Origin: Dioscorea cayenensis subsp. rotundata
Lineage: Eukaryota; Streptophyta; Magnoliopsida; Dioscoreales; Dioscoreaceae
Length of the DNA stretch: 64,000 nucleotides
Direction: 5' to 3'
Assembly (NCBI RefSeq): GCF_009730915.1
Contig: NC_052474.1
Coordinates: 19,627,501-19,691,500 of the forward strand
Shown: piece by piece, positions 47,771 through 59,168 of the stretch
Numbering within the stretch: position 1 is the stretch's first letter
How the letters are laid out: each line of letters opens with the position of its first letter
Made by a program: the position numbers and the translations under genes
Notes under the pieces: model-generated
Told to the model about the DNA's origin: nothing
The model's database searches: none
What the model saw: the letters and a program-made list of their open reading frames with translations, nothing else

Positions 47771-48651
47771 GAGTAATACAGGAGCCGGCCGCACGTGGGC
47801 TCACTCTGTCTTCAAGGCTGAGCTTAAATAGGATTTCAGAAGGGCCCTGCTCTTACAAGACAAATTACTTATTCTTAAAAGGGTTAGGGATGATAAAAGT
47901 TTATTATATAGCATGTTTACATTTAATTTAATTTTTTTAAATAATTTTTAATTTGTTATTTATTTATCAAATGTGAAGATAATGGTTAATACTATCTTAT
48001 ATCTAATACTTATAACCAATTAAATTAATATGGCATAAGCCATTACCTCTAATAAAAATCAGTTTTTAAAATTATACCTAACGTGAATAATGAAAATGGA
48101 TAGAAATCTTTTGAGATGTTTTTATTGAATACCATATGCAAATATTTATGGTTTATTGGTATATAAACATAGATATAAATGCGGACACAATTAATGGGTC
48201 AGGACACCCGTTTTTTTTTTAGTTATTCTTATACTGCATATGAATAATGAAATTATGGTAAACAACTTTCTTTTTTTTCTTCTATGATTTAATTATCTAA
48301 ATAAATATAATTAATAACTTTTAATAACATCTATAATCAGTAACTTGATAAATTTAAATTGAAAAAATCCAAAATGAATTCTAAACCATCAAACTACACA
48401 AATAAAAACATAATTTAAAAGAATCAGTTTTGTAGGTTATACAAGTTAATATTTTTTTTACAAAGGGGTATATTAGCAAAAAAACCCAATTTCACATGAA
48501 TATACCAACATTTTTCTTTATTGCTTATTGACATTATCTTAAAAAAGTAATTCCAGCCACACTCAATCAAAAAGAAAGAGGATCAGTGCACTGCATACCA
48601 ACCAGAGTTCTACGTGAGCATAAAGGTCCCAAAAATTGATGCATTGATTTA
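47771..48651. other. AT-rich intergenic stretch and 3' flank of the RING-WD40 gene
   Basis: No gene recognised. The last 100-150 bp are probably the 3' UTR of the minus-strand gene that stops at 48652. Confidence 0.45.
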
Positions 48652-51600
48652 TCATCCAGCGCAATACACCTAACAAGAAAAGGCAAGCAAGATTGAATTT
48701 AACATAATGAATCATATAATTTCACTGAAAAACAAAACATATTTAGAAATAAAAAGAATAAAAGTGTATGCTCTTACAACTTAGAGCTAAGATAACAATG
48801 ATGATCATACCTTGATTTCCTTATTACCAAGTCCTACGAAAAGCTTTCCATGCCAATGTAACAAGCAAGTAATAACCGAATCACAATTGATTGAAGCAAG
48901 AGGTTTGATGTCCACTTCTAAATCATTTTCCGACAATTCCTATACAACAAACTTAAACATAATGAGGCCTTTGCATACAACTGCATTGTGCTCCTATGAA
49001 TTACAATTATTTATATATATATATGATGACAAACCTGAATATCGATGATTTTATTCCAACCTCCAGTGAACAGCCACTTTGTATCAATGTCAAGAGCAAA
49101 AAGAGAACCATTTTGAATTTGCATGGTTTTCACAAGTGTCTCATTTCTCCAAATCTGATTGGAGTGAAGATTATAAGATCAAAATGTTTACAGTGAAATA
49201 ATCATCAAGAACTAGCATAGTAGCACAAACCTTTAAATTTCCATTTTCGTAAGATGAAGCTAGTATATTGCAGTGAACGCAGAGGGACAGAACAGGGTTC
49301 AAATTTTCCGGTGCATCTTCTCCTAGTGTTATTAAAGGGCTATGATCAGTAATCCACCATAAGCGAATGGTCCCGTCCCAACTTCCACTGTAAAGAATTC
49401 CGCCAGCTACTGCTAAGGCAGATACAGTAGACTTGTGGGCATTCATTGTGCACAAAAGCGAATAGTCCTAAGAAAAAAGATTTAAAAAAAGAGAAAATTA
49501 AAGCATAAATAGCTTTGCTGAAAATTTTATTCAAACACTTGAAGAACTCTTTCTTATAACTCTGCTTCGGCAATTTTACTTCGGAATTACCAATCAATAG
49601 TTCAGCTGATTTGCATTCTTTCACATAAACAAATAGAACCCAGAACTATTATATGACAAAGATTAGAAATGTCATACCTGCAAAGACCATGCTTTTATGG
49701 ACTTGTCTCCGCTGCCGCTGTAGAGGTATCCTGTTCCTGAAACTGCCAATGCATGAATACCACTATAACGCCAATCGTTATGTTCATACCATTTCTTCAA
49801 TGGTTCTTGGGTGAGGGAAGTTCCAATGCGCCATATACAAATGCCACTTCCACTATCACCACTAATGCATAATGGTTCGCCACTTTCCACCACAAGAATA
49901 GCCATGACTCTGTGTGCATGAGCTCTCAGGGTTTGTACATGAGAAAAATCCTGAATAAGGCACAAACAATCAACAATCATGAATGTTGATTGTATGCTAA
50001 TGAATAATTCCAACAATTTCTTTGAATCTGAACTAAATCAAGTACCTTTCAAGTATATACCTGTAGGGACCATACATTTATTGTTTTGTCAAAGGAAGAG
50101 CTAAAAAGAAATCCTCCTACAAACGCCAAAAAAGAATTGTTTTGTCAAAGGAAGACCTAAAAAAAATTCCTCCAACAAAAGCCAAAAAAGAGGTAAAGTA
50201 ATAAAATCAAGCATTTACCAGTGACTAAAGCTAATCATATTTCGGAGAATCAAAAGAATGAACTATAGCAATCACTGGCAGCAGCACAAGAATACTACCT
50301 CCAATGGCTAATCCTGTGACAGAGTCATTGTGACCATGGAGGCTGATTGATTTAGCACCACCTCCGTGTAGTCTCTCGACAAGGTGCTCTCCATTTGCAT
50401 TCTCTTGTGGCAAGTGTTCTTCATTGCAGTTTCTCTTGCTTGCAAGCAAACCTTCACTAGCAGAAACAGCCTCCAAGATGCCACTGCTGTCTTGAGCCAA
50501 TAATAAGCCAGCATCTCCTTCAGATCCAACGAACAATTCCCGGAGAACTAAACAATGTGAAGACTTATCTTTTGCTACAAGTATCTCTGTGTAAGAGCTA
50601 GCCTGATCATTCACATGAAGTCCATTGAACAGATCCTTAATGCAATGCCATATATCAGAAACATGAGGCCGATCCTCTGGGTGAAAATTGAGGCACAACT
50701 TGATCATTCCAAGCAAAGCCTCATACTTTTTCTCATGCAACAAAGCTTCAAGTTTGGAGGAAACTTGCTCACTCCAAGCCTCATACCAAGACACAAATAA
50801 TTGCACAAAATTGTCGTCAGTTACCCTCAAAAGCAAAGAACTATAACCTTCAAGCAATGAACCTCCAAAAAACGCAATCAAGGTGCAGGACAATGACCAC
50901 ACATCTGCAGCACAAGCAATTGAACCATCAAAGGCATCACCAGAGGAGCAGTTCCGGTCAGGCATTTGAACAAGCACCTCTGGGGCAACAAAAGCTCCCA
51001 ATTCATCCAAGTCCAAGCCTTTCTTCATCCTCAAACCCTTCTGAATCCTCTCCCCCGTCTTCAAAATTCCATCCAAATCTACAACACAATGCCCAAATTC
51101 ATCGAAGCCAAAGCAGGAATCCCCCAAGCACCCGCAAGCAATCCCATCTGAATGCAATCCCATCAAACCCTCACATAGCTCCATCCCCGCAATCAAAGTC
51201 CCAAGCTGCTCTCCGTTCTCAGTCGCCATTGTTCCTCGCTGAAGCCGCTCAGAAACCAAGAAGACACTGGAGGCTTCCTCTTCCTCCCTATCAGAATCCA
51301 TCCAAACCCCCAAAATCCTAGAAATCCCACGTCGATGCCTCCATGAAGCCTTGATCAGAAACCCTAACCGGGTCCTTGTTTCATCTCTCAGCTTTGATAA
51401 AAAATCCATCAACCGCGTACTGTAGCTGAGACGAAAGCTCTCAGGATCCTTTGGGAGAGACGCCGATTTTGAAAAAGCTGACCTTCCAACCCTCGTCACA
51501 GAACCATGGAGGCCCTAACTGCGACGAAATCGAACACTTTGAGTAGGAGATTGAGCTTCGTGGGAGCACAAAAGGGCTCCATTCGGAGACGAAGGATTGA

Positions 51601-51899
51601 GGGAATGAGACAGGGAGGAATTCAGGGGGAATTCGGGAGTTCGTAGAACCAGAGTCAGGCTTAAGGTTAGGTTTTGGAGGCGAGGCGAAGCGAAGAAGAT
51701 CGAGGTTTTTAGGGAGAGAGGAAAGAGGGACGATCTGGGAGCAGATAGGGCACCGTGCGGCGGCGACGGGAAGAGAGGGGCGCAAGGGGAGAGACGCAAT
51801 GCAGGGATCACAGAAGGTATGGCCACAAGCAAGCACGCGCGGGACGGCGAGAGCGGTGTCGTAGGGCTGAAGACACACTGGGCACTCCGGCACCTCCAT
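48652..51899 (-). CDS. RING finger, kinase-like and WD40 protein (At1g21651 type), one frame change
   Basis: Exons on the minus strand: 51899-50299, 50116-50061, 49950-49678, 49467-49231, 49154-49035, 48939-48811, 48669-48652; all introns GT-AG. With one surplus base in exon 1 discounted, all junctions stay in frame and give about 810 residues. A C3HC4 RING occupies residues 6-53 (C-P-V-C ... C-G-H-T-F-C ... C-P-I-C). A kinase-like region follows (A-P-E-V-L, A-A-D-V-W-S-L-S-C-T-L, H-P-E-D-R-P) but the H-R-D and D-F-G catalytic motifs are not seen, so it is probably a pseudokinase. Seven WD-type repeats (V-W-S-L, I-W-R-I, A-W-S-L, R-L-W-W and others) form the C terminus, likely one propeller that binds substrate. 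Likely role: E3 ubiquitin ligase. The frame changes at about 51440-51460. Confidence 0.88.
50081..50192 (-). repeat. 56-bp tandem duplication covering a splice acceptor and exon start
   Basis: The segment beginning TTGTTTTGTCAAAGGAAGA at 50081 recurs at 50137. It includes most of exon 2 of the RING-WD40 gene (50061-50116) and its acceptor. In the upstream copy the acceptor TAG has become TTG, and several bases differ, so the copy is an exon relic inside intron 1. Confidence 0.82.
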
Positions 51900-52043
51900 G
51901 GTTTCCGATTAATCTCCGGCGATTAAAAACCTTTATTAGGGTTTTTATAGGTTGCTGCCGGCGCGAACACGAATCTCAACACTCTCGTAGCTCTTCGATC
52001 ATCCTCCAATCGAGAACATCAGTCAACGAAGCATTGAAGCAAA
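51900..52043. promoter_or_regulatory. Short region between divergent start codons
   Basis: Only 144 bp separate the RING-WD40 start (51899, minus) from the start of the farnesylcysteine-lyase-like fragment (52044, plus). ACACGAATCTC...CTCTCGTAGC and a CCTCCAATCGAGAA block lie within; the latter resembles 56178-56190 upstream of the full lyase gene. Probably an old bidirectional promoter. Confidence 0.45.
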
Positions 52044-52271
52044 ATGGCCACGGGTGCTCCTCAAGCTCTCCTCCTCTCGATCCCCATCTTGATCTCCACT
52101 CCGGCGCCGCGTGTCTGTGTGATCGGTAGCGGCATCACCGGATCCTTTCTAGAGCATTTCATCAAACATTACACATGCTCCAACCGGCACCCAATGGCTC
52201 TACGGCGTCCACTTTTTCAAAAGCCGCGGCCGGCTCCTCCATCATCCAACGTGGCACTAAGAAAGGCATAA
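52044..52271 (+). pseudogene. Truncated duplicate of the 5' end of the farnesylcysteine lyase gene
   Basis: Reads M-A-T-G-A-P-Q-A-L-L-L-S-I-P, then R-V-C-V-I-G-S-G-I-T-G-S and H-F-I-K-H-Y-T-C-S, clearly the N terminus of the gene at 56238 including the FAD-binding G-x-G-x-x-G. After that it departs: DNA matches continue with an internal deletion to about the position equal to 56515, in another frame, and stop at 52271. Similarity extends upstream of the ATG (CAATCGAGAA...GTCAACGA), so leader DNA was duplicated too. About 76 codons; not expected to function. Confidence 0.85.
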
Positions 52272-52879
52272 TCATGCACAAATCGGTGGAATCGTCATCC
52301 ATCATTTAAATTTTAAACTGCCTATAAAAAATTTTAACGAGGATTCAAATACAGTGGCGGATTTAATATTTTGTAAAGTGAGGTCCATATATATATATAT
52401 ATATGGTATAAATTTACGTCATAAATATAGATGGATTAAAATTTTTTAGTATTATAAATTTTTTATTATATAATATTAAGATAATAAAATAAAAAAATTT
52501 ATAACTATTTTTAATGAATTTTTAAAATAATATATAATTTTATTATTATTAATGCTTAAAAAATACAACTTTTTCAATACCAGTTGAGATGTATAGTTTA
52601 TTAAAAATCTTATTTTTTGAAAAGTTTATGGGCCCATATTACTAAAACAATGTATTTAACTTATATATCTATAATTATTTATTAGTCTATGTAATTTTTT
52701 AAATATTCCCTATAGTTCCTCTGATATTTCAATTTTTTTTGTAGTCCTCAATTTACTCAGTCCCTACATCAGAGAATGTCACAAATACTTCTTTTTTCAA
52801 TCTACTATTAAATCTGAAAGAAAAATAGATTTTAGATTTTAGTCTATTAGCTCATTGACCAGATAATAAAAAAAACACA
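52272..52879. other. AT-rich stretch, possible hAT-like MITE start
   Basis: CAGTGGCGGATTTAATATT at 52352 resembles ends of plant hAT-type non-autonomous elements. No coding sequence seen. Confidence 0.35.
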
Positions 52880-54071
52880 GGTTAATGTTACTAGCAGATT
52901 TTCTAGTCGCCGGAGTTATAATAATCACATCCTGCGTAAATGAGATGATTAAAATTGTTTCTAAGAGTAGGGTTAAAGCCGAGTATCATCTGAGTTATCA
53001 TTGCAAAGTTCTAAAAGAGTAGTCAGATTTCGAACAGTCCTCATGTCTAACTCTAGAAGAGTTCATCCAAGAGGTGGGATGTTTGTTTATTAACAAAGAA
53101 AAGGAGGTAGAACTAATGCAAGTTTCAATCCAAGAGATCCATCTACTAGGAAAATTCATCCTGTAAAGGGTAGCAAGTATAGCATTCCAAATCAAAGTAT
53201 CATAAGCTTTTTTTCAATATCCAACTCAACCAACATTATGGGGGTTTTAAAGTCTCTATCCATAGTGTGAACCACTTTGTAAGGCAATAATATTATTAAA
53301 ATGACTGCAATCATAATCAAAGCCACAATGTTCTCAACCAATAATCTAAGGCAAAATAATATGATCAATAACAGACTTGGCATCACCTTCAATCAGAATA
53401 TCTGGCTAGTTTTTAGCAAGAGCAATTTCAAGTCCACTATTTGCTGCAATTAATTCGGCTATTGAGCATGTAGCCTTTCCTATGTGTCCTGCATAGGCTA
53501 GAACGAAGCGACCTTCATGGTCTCTAAAAACTCCTCCAATACTAGCAACTCTTGACTAGCATCCTGAAGCTCCATCAAAGTTCAATTTAAGAACCCCTAC
53601 ATTTTGTTACTCTTAACCGATTTGCTAAGATTTTTGAAATAATCTTATAGCACACATTACAAAGAGATATCGGTCGATAATAAAAAAATAAGCTTAGGAT
53701 TAGATGGGGATGAGTGTGACAAAAGTCCTGCCCTAAGCTTTAAGAATCACAGAATTATAAAAAAAAAATATTTGGTAGTCTCAAAGAGAGAGTCCCCAAT
53801 ATTATTCTAAAAATTCAGCATTCAAGCCATCTGGACTAAGGCTCCTACCATAGGGAAGGGACTAAAGAGCATGAAAAATCTCATTTTTTGTGACTTCACT
53901 GACTAATTGACTGTGACTTCACTGACTGACTAACTGACTGCTTGTAGTCGCCGAGGAGATCAAGGGCAAATCATCCAGGAAAGCTTGAAGAACATCTAAA
54001 ACAGTGTTGTGAGCAGAGCTACATTGGGTTTTGTGGGGTCAAATGACCCCACAAAAATTTTAGAAATATTT

Positions 54072-54110
<39 letters not shown>

Positions 54111-55990
54111 TTGGGAAAATTTATAAATTGACCCCATAATATTAGAAAATTAGGGGTTCTATGTGCAAAAAAAAATTATGAAAAACTTATGGGTTATTAT
54201 ATAAAAATTAAATTATAAAGAACCATATATTTTTTTTTAACAACTTTAGAAAATATAAAACTAAAACCATCATTTTTGTCTTTATCATTTTGCCTAATTT
54301 TTTTAATTTTAAAATTTAACATTTAATCATGATACGTTTTTTTCACAGTCAAAAGCTAATTAAATAGTTTGATTAAGTTCTAATATGAGTTTCAATTTTT
54401 AGTCTTTTAAATTAATTTTTTAATATAAGTTTTTAAACAAAATTTCTTATTTTTTATTATTTATAAGTTTATATTGTTTTAACATAACTATTTTATATAT
54501 GCTTGTGCATATACATGTTTCCTTTATATTACACGTAATGATATTATACTTATATATTGACATTACTTAATAAATTGTCTGGCTTTGCCACTGGTTGTCA
54601 GTAAATTTAGTCCAAAGATTAGAGAAGAATTTACAAAAAAAACTTTCTTACCATCCTGACGATCAGTTAAACAATTTCCATTATAATTAGAAATAAGAGA
54701 AATAGAATTATGATGATTGCAAAAACGGATTGAGTTATGAAAGAAACTAGTATTCTGATCACCACATTAAACCGACAAGAGTCTTGCTCTTTGAGCCCCA
54801 TTTAGTTGAGTTCTGCCTTTGAAGCACCAAATGATTATTATAAAGAGAAGTAAGGTATCTAAAAGAAGTGCCGTTAGAATCATTTGAAGCTTCAGCTGCT
54901 TCAGCTTCAACAATTTCCAACTCAAGCATGTTAAGGTTAGTCTCAATAGAATTCAAACCACTGATTTTCCAAGAAATAAGCTTAGACCTGGCATGAGCAA
55001 TGAGGTGAGAGAAGGCACACATTGAATTGGAGTGAGCTTGGAAGTTCCAAGCCTCTCTTACCGCAGAATGGCAACTGATATACTTTAATAAAAAATTATC
55101 AAAATGGAAGATTTTCTTTTTTTGAAAATGGAAGATGCTAAACAAAATAAGAGTCAAAAGGGCATTACGGCGGGAATTGAGCAAGCCCCTATCAAGCCAA
55201 GCCCACTTCCTAGCTATTTTAAATTGATTATTACACCAAGTAAACATTGAACCGGTAAAATTCACTTCCAAATAGTTATTTGAGGCGATGAAATCAGAAT
55301 AAACACGGGCTTTATGACGATAATAAATTTGAGAATCACCCTGAAACTCATTTAAGGAAACAACAATGTTAAAATCACTTATAAGAATCCAAAAAAGGTT
55401 TAGGGAAGCCATACCAGAAAACTCTTGCCAAATAGAATATTGATCATGGATCCGAATATGACTATAGACTACATAGAGGATTCAAGACTCATCTTTATTA
55501 GTGGTAACAACAAGATGCAAAGCATACCTCATTTTGACCAGAGGAGTAACCTTGCCCATATTGTTTTGCCAAGTAACAATTATTTTTCCTGAGTAACCAT
55601 CAGCCACAATAGCAGCCCAAGCCCACTTACCTCCAAGTTTTGAACAAAATTTGTCAATATTATCATTATCTGCACGTGTAACCACCAAACAAAAGATGTT
55701 CGGGTTGAATTTCCTCATCATGTACTTGATGCGAGATGTTGTATCCCTGCCTGATAACCCTGCAATTCCAAAAGCTTAGTTAGATTAGTAAATATAATAA
55801 AACCAAAGATTAATAAAACAAACACAAAACATAAACATCTTGAGAGAACAGAACATAGGAAAACAAATAATCCAACAACAAAAAAAAACTCCCTTAGGTG
55901 GAAGAGCAGGGTCTCTGAGCATCATTGCCTCCTTGATCTAGTATCCCTTCTTGTGAGAGGCTATCAGGGATCGAGGAACTCAGGGAGCAA
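52880..55990 (-). mobile_element. Decayed and rearranged LINE (non-LTR retrotransposon)
   Basis: On the minus strand the order starts with W-N-C-R-G near 55770, the usual opening of a LINE endonuclease, followed by F-N-P-N-I-F-C-L-V (about 55710), A-D-G-Y-S-G (about 55590) and F-T-W-C-N-N-Q (about 55235). Reverse transcriptase starts near 53835 (S-P-D-G-L-N-A-E-F), then P-I-S-L-C-N-V near 53680 and K-I-L-A-N-R-L-R. Next comes an RNase H-like piece (L-N-F-D-G-A-S-G, 53585; E-G-D-A-K-S-V-I-D-H, about 53395), and then reverse transcriptase again (V-E-L-D-I-E-K, near 53210; S-R-W-I-S-W-I, near 53130). Many stops; inactive. It lies between the two farnesylcysteine lyase copies. Confidence 0.85.
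54014..54593. mobile_element. Possible hAT-like MITE inserted in the LINE
   Basis: The right end, inverted, reads CAGTGGCAAAGCCAGAC; the left end reads GCAGAGCTACATTGGG. The shared CAG-AGCYA core and AT-rich interior with a (TA)n run (54074-54107) fit a non-autonomous hAT-type element interrupting the LINE between its endonuclease and reverse transcriptase parts. Target duplication not established. Confidence 0.35.
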
Positions 55991-56237
55991 GAGCTTCTTT
56001 CCGTAACCAATGACGAAATTACCCTCAGTTACAATTGAATTTCAAAATTATTTTTTTGTATCAGGTCTGGTAAACCCACACGCAGAGATCTTTTTTTGGT
56101 AGCGTGAAACATTGAGTGCCACGTGGCAGAGAGAGGAGCGATGACAATAGTCAACGCCCAAATATTCGATCACAGCCATCCAATCGAGAAGGTCAGTCAA
56201 CGATGGCCATAAGATGGCGATGCACTGATGCGTAGCC

Positions 56238-59168
56238 ATGGCTCCTCAAGCTTTCCTCCTCTTGATCTTCGCTTCGCTCCTTCTCTCGATCCCCACCTCG
56301 ATCTCTACTCCGCCGCCGTGCATCTGCGTGATCGGCAGCGGCATCGCTGGATCCTCTCTCGCGCATTTCATCAAACACTACACATGCTCTAGCCCAGCCC
56401 GCACCCAATGCCTCGACAACATCCACGTCTTCGAGCGACGTGGCCATCCCGGCGGCCGTATGGCCACTGTGACCATTGGCGGAGACGTTTTCGAGGCGGG
56501 AGCCTCCATCATCCACCCCAAGAACCTTCACGCCCTTCACTTTGCTTCCCTTCTCAACCTCCCCCACAAACCCAAGCCCGCTTCCGGAGATGATGACTCT
56601 TGGTTTGGCATCTGGAACGGCGAGAAGTTCATCTTCAAGACCCTGCCGCCTCCGCCGCCGTCCAGCTCCGCTCTCTACCGGAAACTCTATTCCCTCCTGA
56701 ACTCACTGTTGATCTTCAAGAGATACGGATTCTCGCTTTTGAAGATGAATGCCTTTGTTAAGGTATGATCGTTTGCAGTCAAGGTGTTCGCTTTATTGCT
56801 TCCTTGAGAGAGTGTATTTATGGGGTGAAGTTTTGCAGGCAAGGTGCTTGCTTTATTGCTTCTGTGAATGTTTTTGAGGTGTTTTTGTGGCACAGGGGAT
56901 GCTGGAGAAGTTCTTGGGTTACTATAAAGGGTTGGACTCACGGCCAGTGTTCGCAACAGTGGAGGAGATGTTACAGTGGTCCAAGTTGTATGAGCTGACG
57001 CAGCAAACGCTGCAGGAGGCGCTGCAGAAAATGGGGTTGTCTGCGCAACTGATATCGGAGCTTGTCACTGTAAGTAGTGTATCTGTTGATTCTATTCCTT
57101 GTCTGTTTGAAACCATATGTGTGGTTCATATCATTGTGCACATTTATGAAGAATCACTGGTTCTAAAAATGTTCTTTCTATCTTAGAGGTTTATTTATGC
57201 TGGATGATCTTTATTTCTTTCAGTTGGCATTTGTCAATAGACATGGCTAATTATGAGTCAGTAAATTGTATGCGAAACTATATTAATTTCTCTCATTGTG
57301 TTATATATTGTAAATTTATTCTCTGTTGAATCATCTGTTTATTTTTTGCTCATTGTTATAGTTAGAAATTTAATGTGTTTGGTAACATTGTGTGCATTCA
57401 TGAACAATTACTAGTGCGAAAAATGTTATTTTAGCCGGAAATTCTCATTCATTCTCTATATCTCTTTCAATTGTCATTTATTAGCGTTTACTGGTAATTA
57501 CAACATCTCATGTCAAACTAAATTGTCGATGAAACCATGGTAGTTGATAATAATATAGCTTAGAAAATGATGAAGATGTTATATGCTGTGATTTTTATTC
57601 TCTCTGATGGTTTATTAAGCACTGCCTGATCCTTTTGTGGAATACATGAATATATCATTCGAAAATGATTGCTTGGTGACATATATGGTATCGTGCCTTA
57701 ATTCCAGGAAGAATTTACCAAGAGCAAAGATGTATGAAATGGAAACTTGGGCAGTTTGAAAGGTTCATTTGCATCAGTTTTCATTGCTAAGGTTTCCTAA
57801 CCAATGTTAGGAGTTTCATGTGTTTATCCTGATGGTGTTGCATGATGGACAATTCTATCTCTATTAAAGTGGTGCATAGCCTGTTAGGGTGTTAATTAAA
57901 TATCCATGTATGTTAACTTATGTTCATCACAAGAATCTTCAGCATATATGAAGGTAGTCAATTGTACATCTCACGCTAACAATTGTTTACTTATCAAATA
58001 ATAGGTCAGTTCAGAGCAAATGAATCATAATTCATACAATCCTTACACAGTCCATCAAATTGCTTTCACCATTGTTCTTAAGTTCAGTAGGAGTCATTAA
58101 AAAAATTCATAAACATTATTGTCCAAATTTTATGATAGTAACATATAGTGACTGAAATATGCGCATTTCTTATTCTTTATAACATTGCTTCTTCTCTCCA
58201 GGTTATAACAAGAATCAACTATGGTCAGAGTGTGAGCATCAGTGGCCTGGCTGGTGCTGTTTCACTAGCTGGCTCTGATGATGGATTGTGGTCAGTTGAG
58301 GGAGGGAATTGGCGGATTGCTGCGGGGCTTCTCAACCATTCTGATGTCAATCTATATCTCAATGAAGAGATCATTTCTGTTTCTTGTACTGGAGGCTCTT
58401 ACAGCCTCAAGTCGAAAGCTGGAAATGATCACAATTGTGAAATCACGGTAATTGCTACTCCATTGGATGAGCTGGATATCAGTTTTACTCCTCCAGTCTC
58501 AATTCCTAGCCGGAGATTACAACATACATTCACAACATTTGTCAGAGGCCTCATAAACCCTGTGAGTAATTTGATTTTCTACTCTATCCATCTTGTGTGA
58601 ACTAAGAACATCAACTTAAAAAAAATTCCCTGTTGGTTTATAGAAATTCTTCGGTCTGAAGTCAGCTTCAGAAGTTCCAGACTTGGTAGGCACAATTGAA
58701 AGTCCTGATATTCCATTTTCCTGTATTTCTGTTCTGAAGAAGTACACCGACGAAGAGGAGACTTATAAGATGTTTTCTCGAGCTCCTGTCACTGATGATC
58801 TTCTAAATCAAATGTTCAGGTAAATATGCAACAGGAAACTGTAATAAACACTGGTTATTTATGCATCATAAAATGCTTTAATAAGATTTATGAACTTTGA
58901 CAGCGGAATAAAGGAGACGATCAGGATTGATTGGCCTGCTTATCCACATTATGAAGCTCCGGAGGTGTTCGCACCTATTATATTGGACGGGCAGCATTTG
59001 TACTACATAAATTCCTTTGAGAATGCTGCAAGTGCCATAGAGACCGGCGCAGTTGCTGCAGAGAATGTAGCCCGGCTTATTATCTCCAGGCTTGCAAACT
59101 CACATTCAGATGCACAAACAATAAAGGCCCATACTAATGATTTAGAATCCCTGCACATTGATCTATAG
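56238..59168 (+). CDS. FCLY: Farnesylcysteine lyase / prenylcysteine oxidase
   Basis: Five exons, 56238-56762, 56896-57069, 58202-58561, 58644-58819 and 58904-59168, join in frame to 499 residues, the usual length; all introns GT-AG. The flavoprotein cleaves prenylcysteine left by degradation of prenylated proteins to free cysteine and the prenyl aldehyde; the Arabidopsis homologue (FCLY) affects abscisic acid signalling. Visible are a hydrophobic signal peptide (about 1-23), the FAD-binding V-I-G-S-G-I-A-G-S-S (31-40), F-E-R-R-G-H-P-G-G-R, and E-A-G-A-S-I-I-H. The C-terminal half carries I-N-Y-G-Q-S and G-G-N-W-R-I; the last exon has Y-I-N-S-F-E-N-A-A-S-A-I-E-T-G-A-V-A-A-E-N-V-A, the flavin-binding end. 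No defect. Start set by the signal peptide. Its neighbour at 52044 is a broken copy. Confidence 0.94.

Noticed and set aside
47880..47892. GGGTTAGGG as a telomerase RNA template following the USE-like motif
   Set aside because: A plant telomerase RNA template would have the CCCTAAA-type complement in the transcript; only the G-rich strand is present and the promoter spacing does not fit.
50857..51321. A 154-codon plus-strand frame rich in Pro, Ser, Gln
   Set aside because: Exact antisense of the kinase-like region of the RING-WD40 gene.
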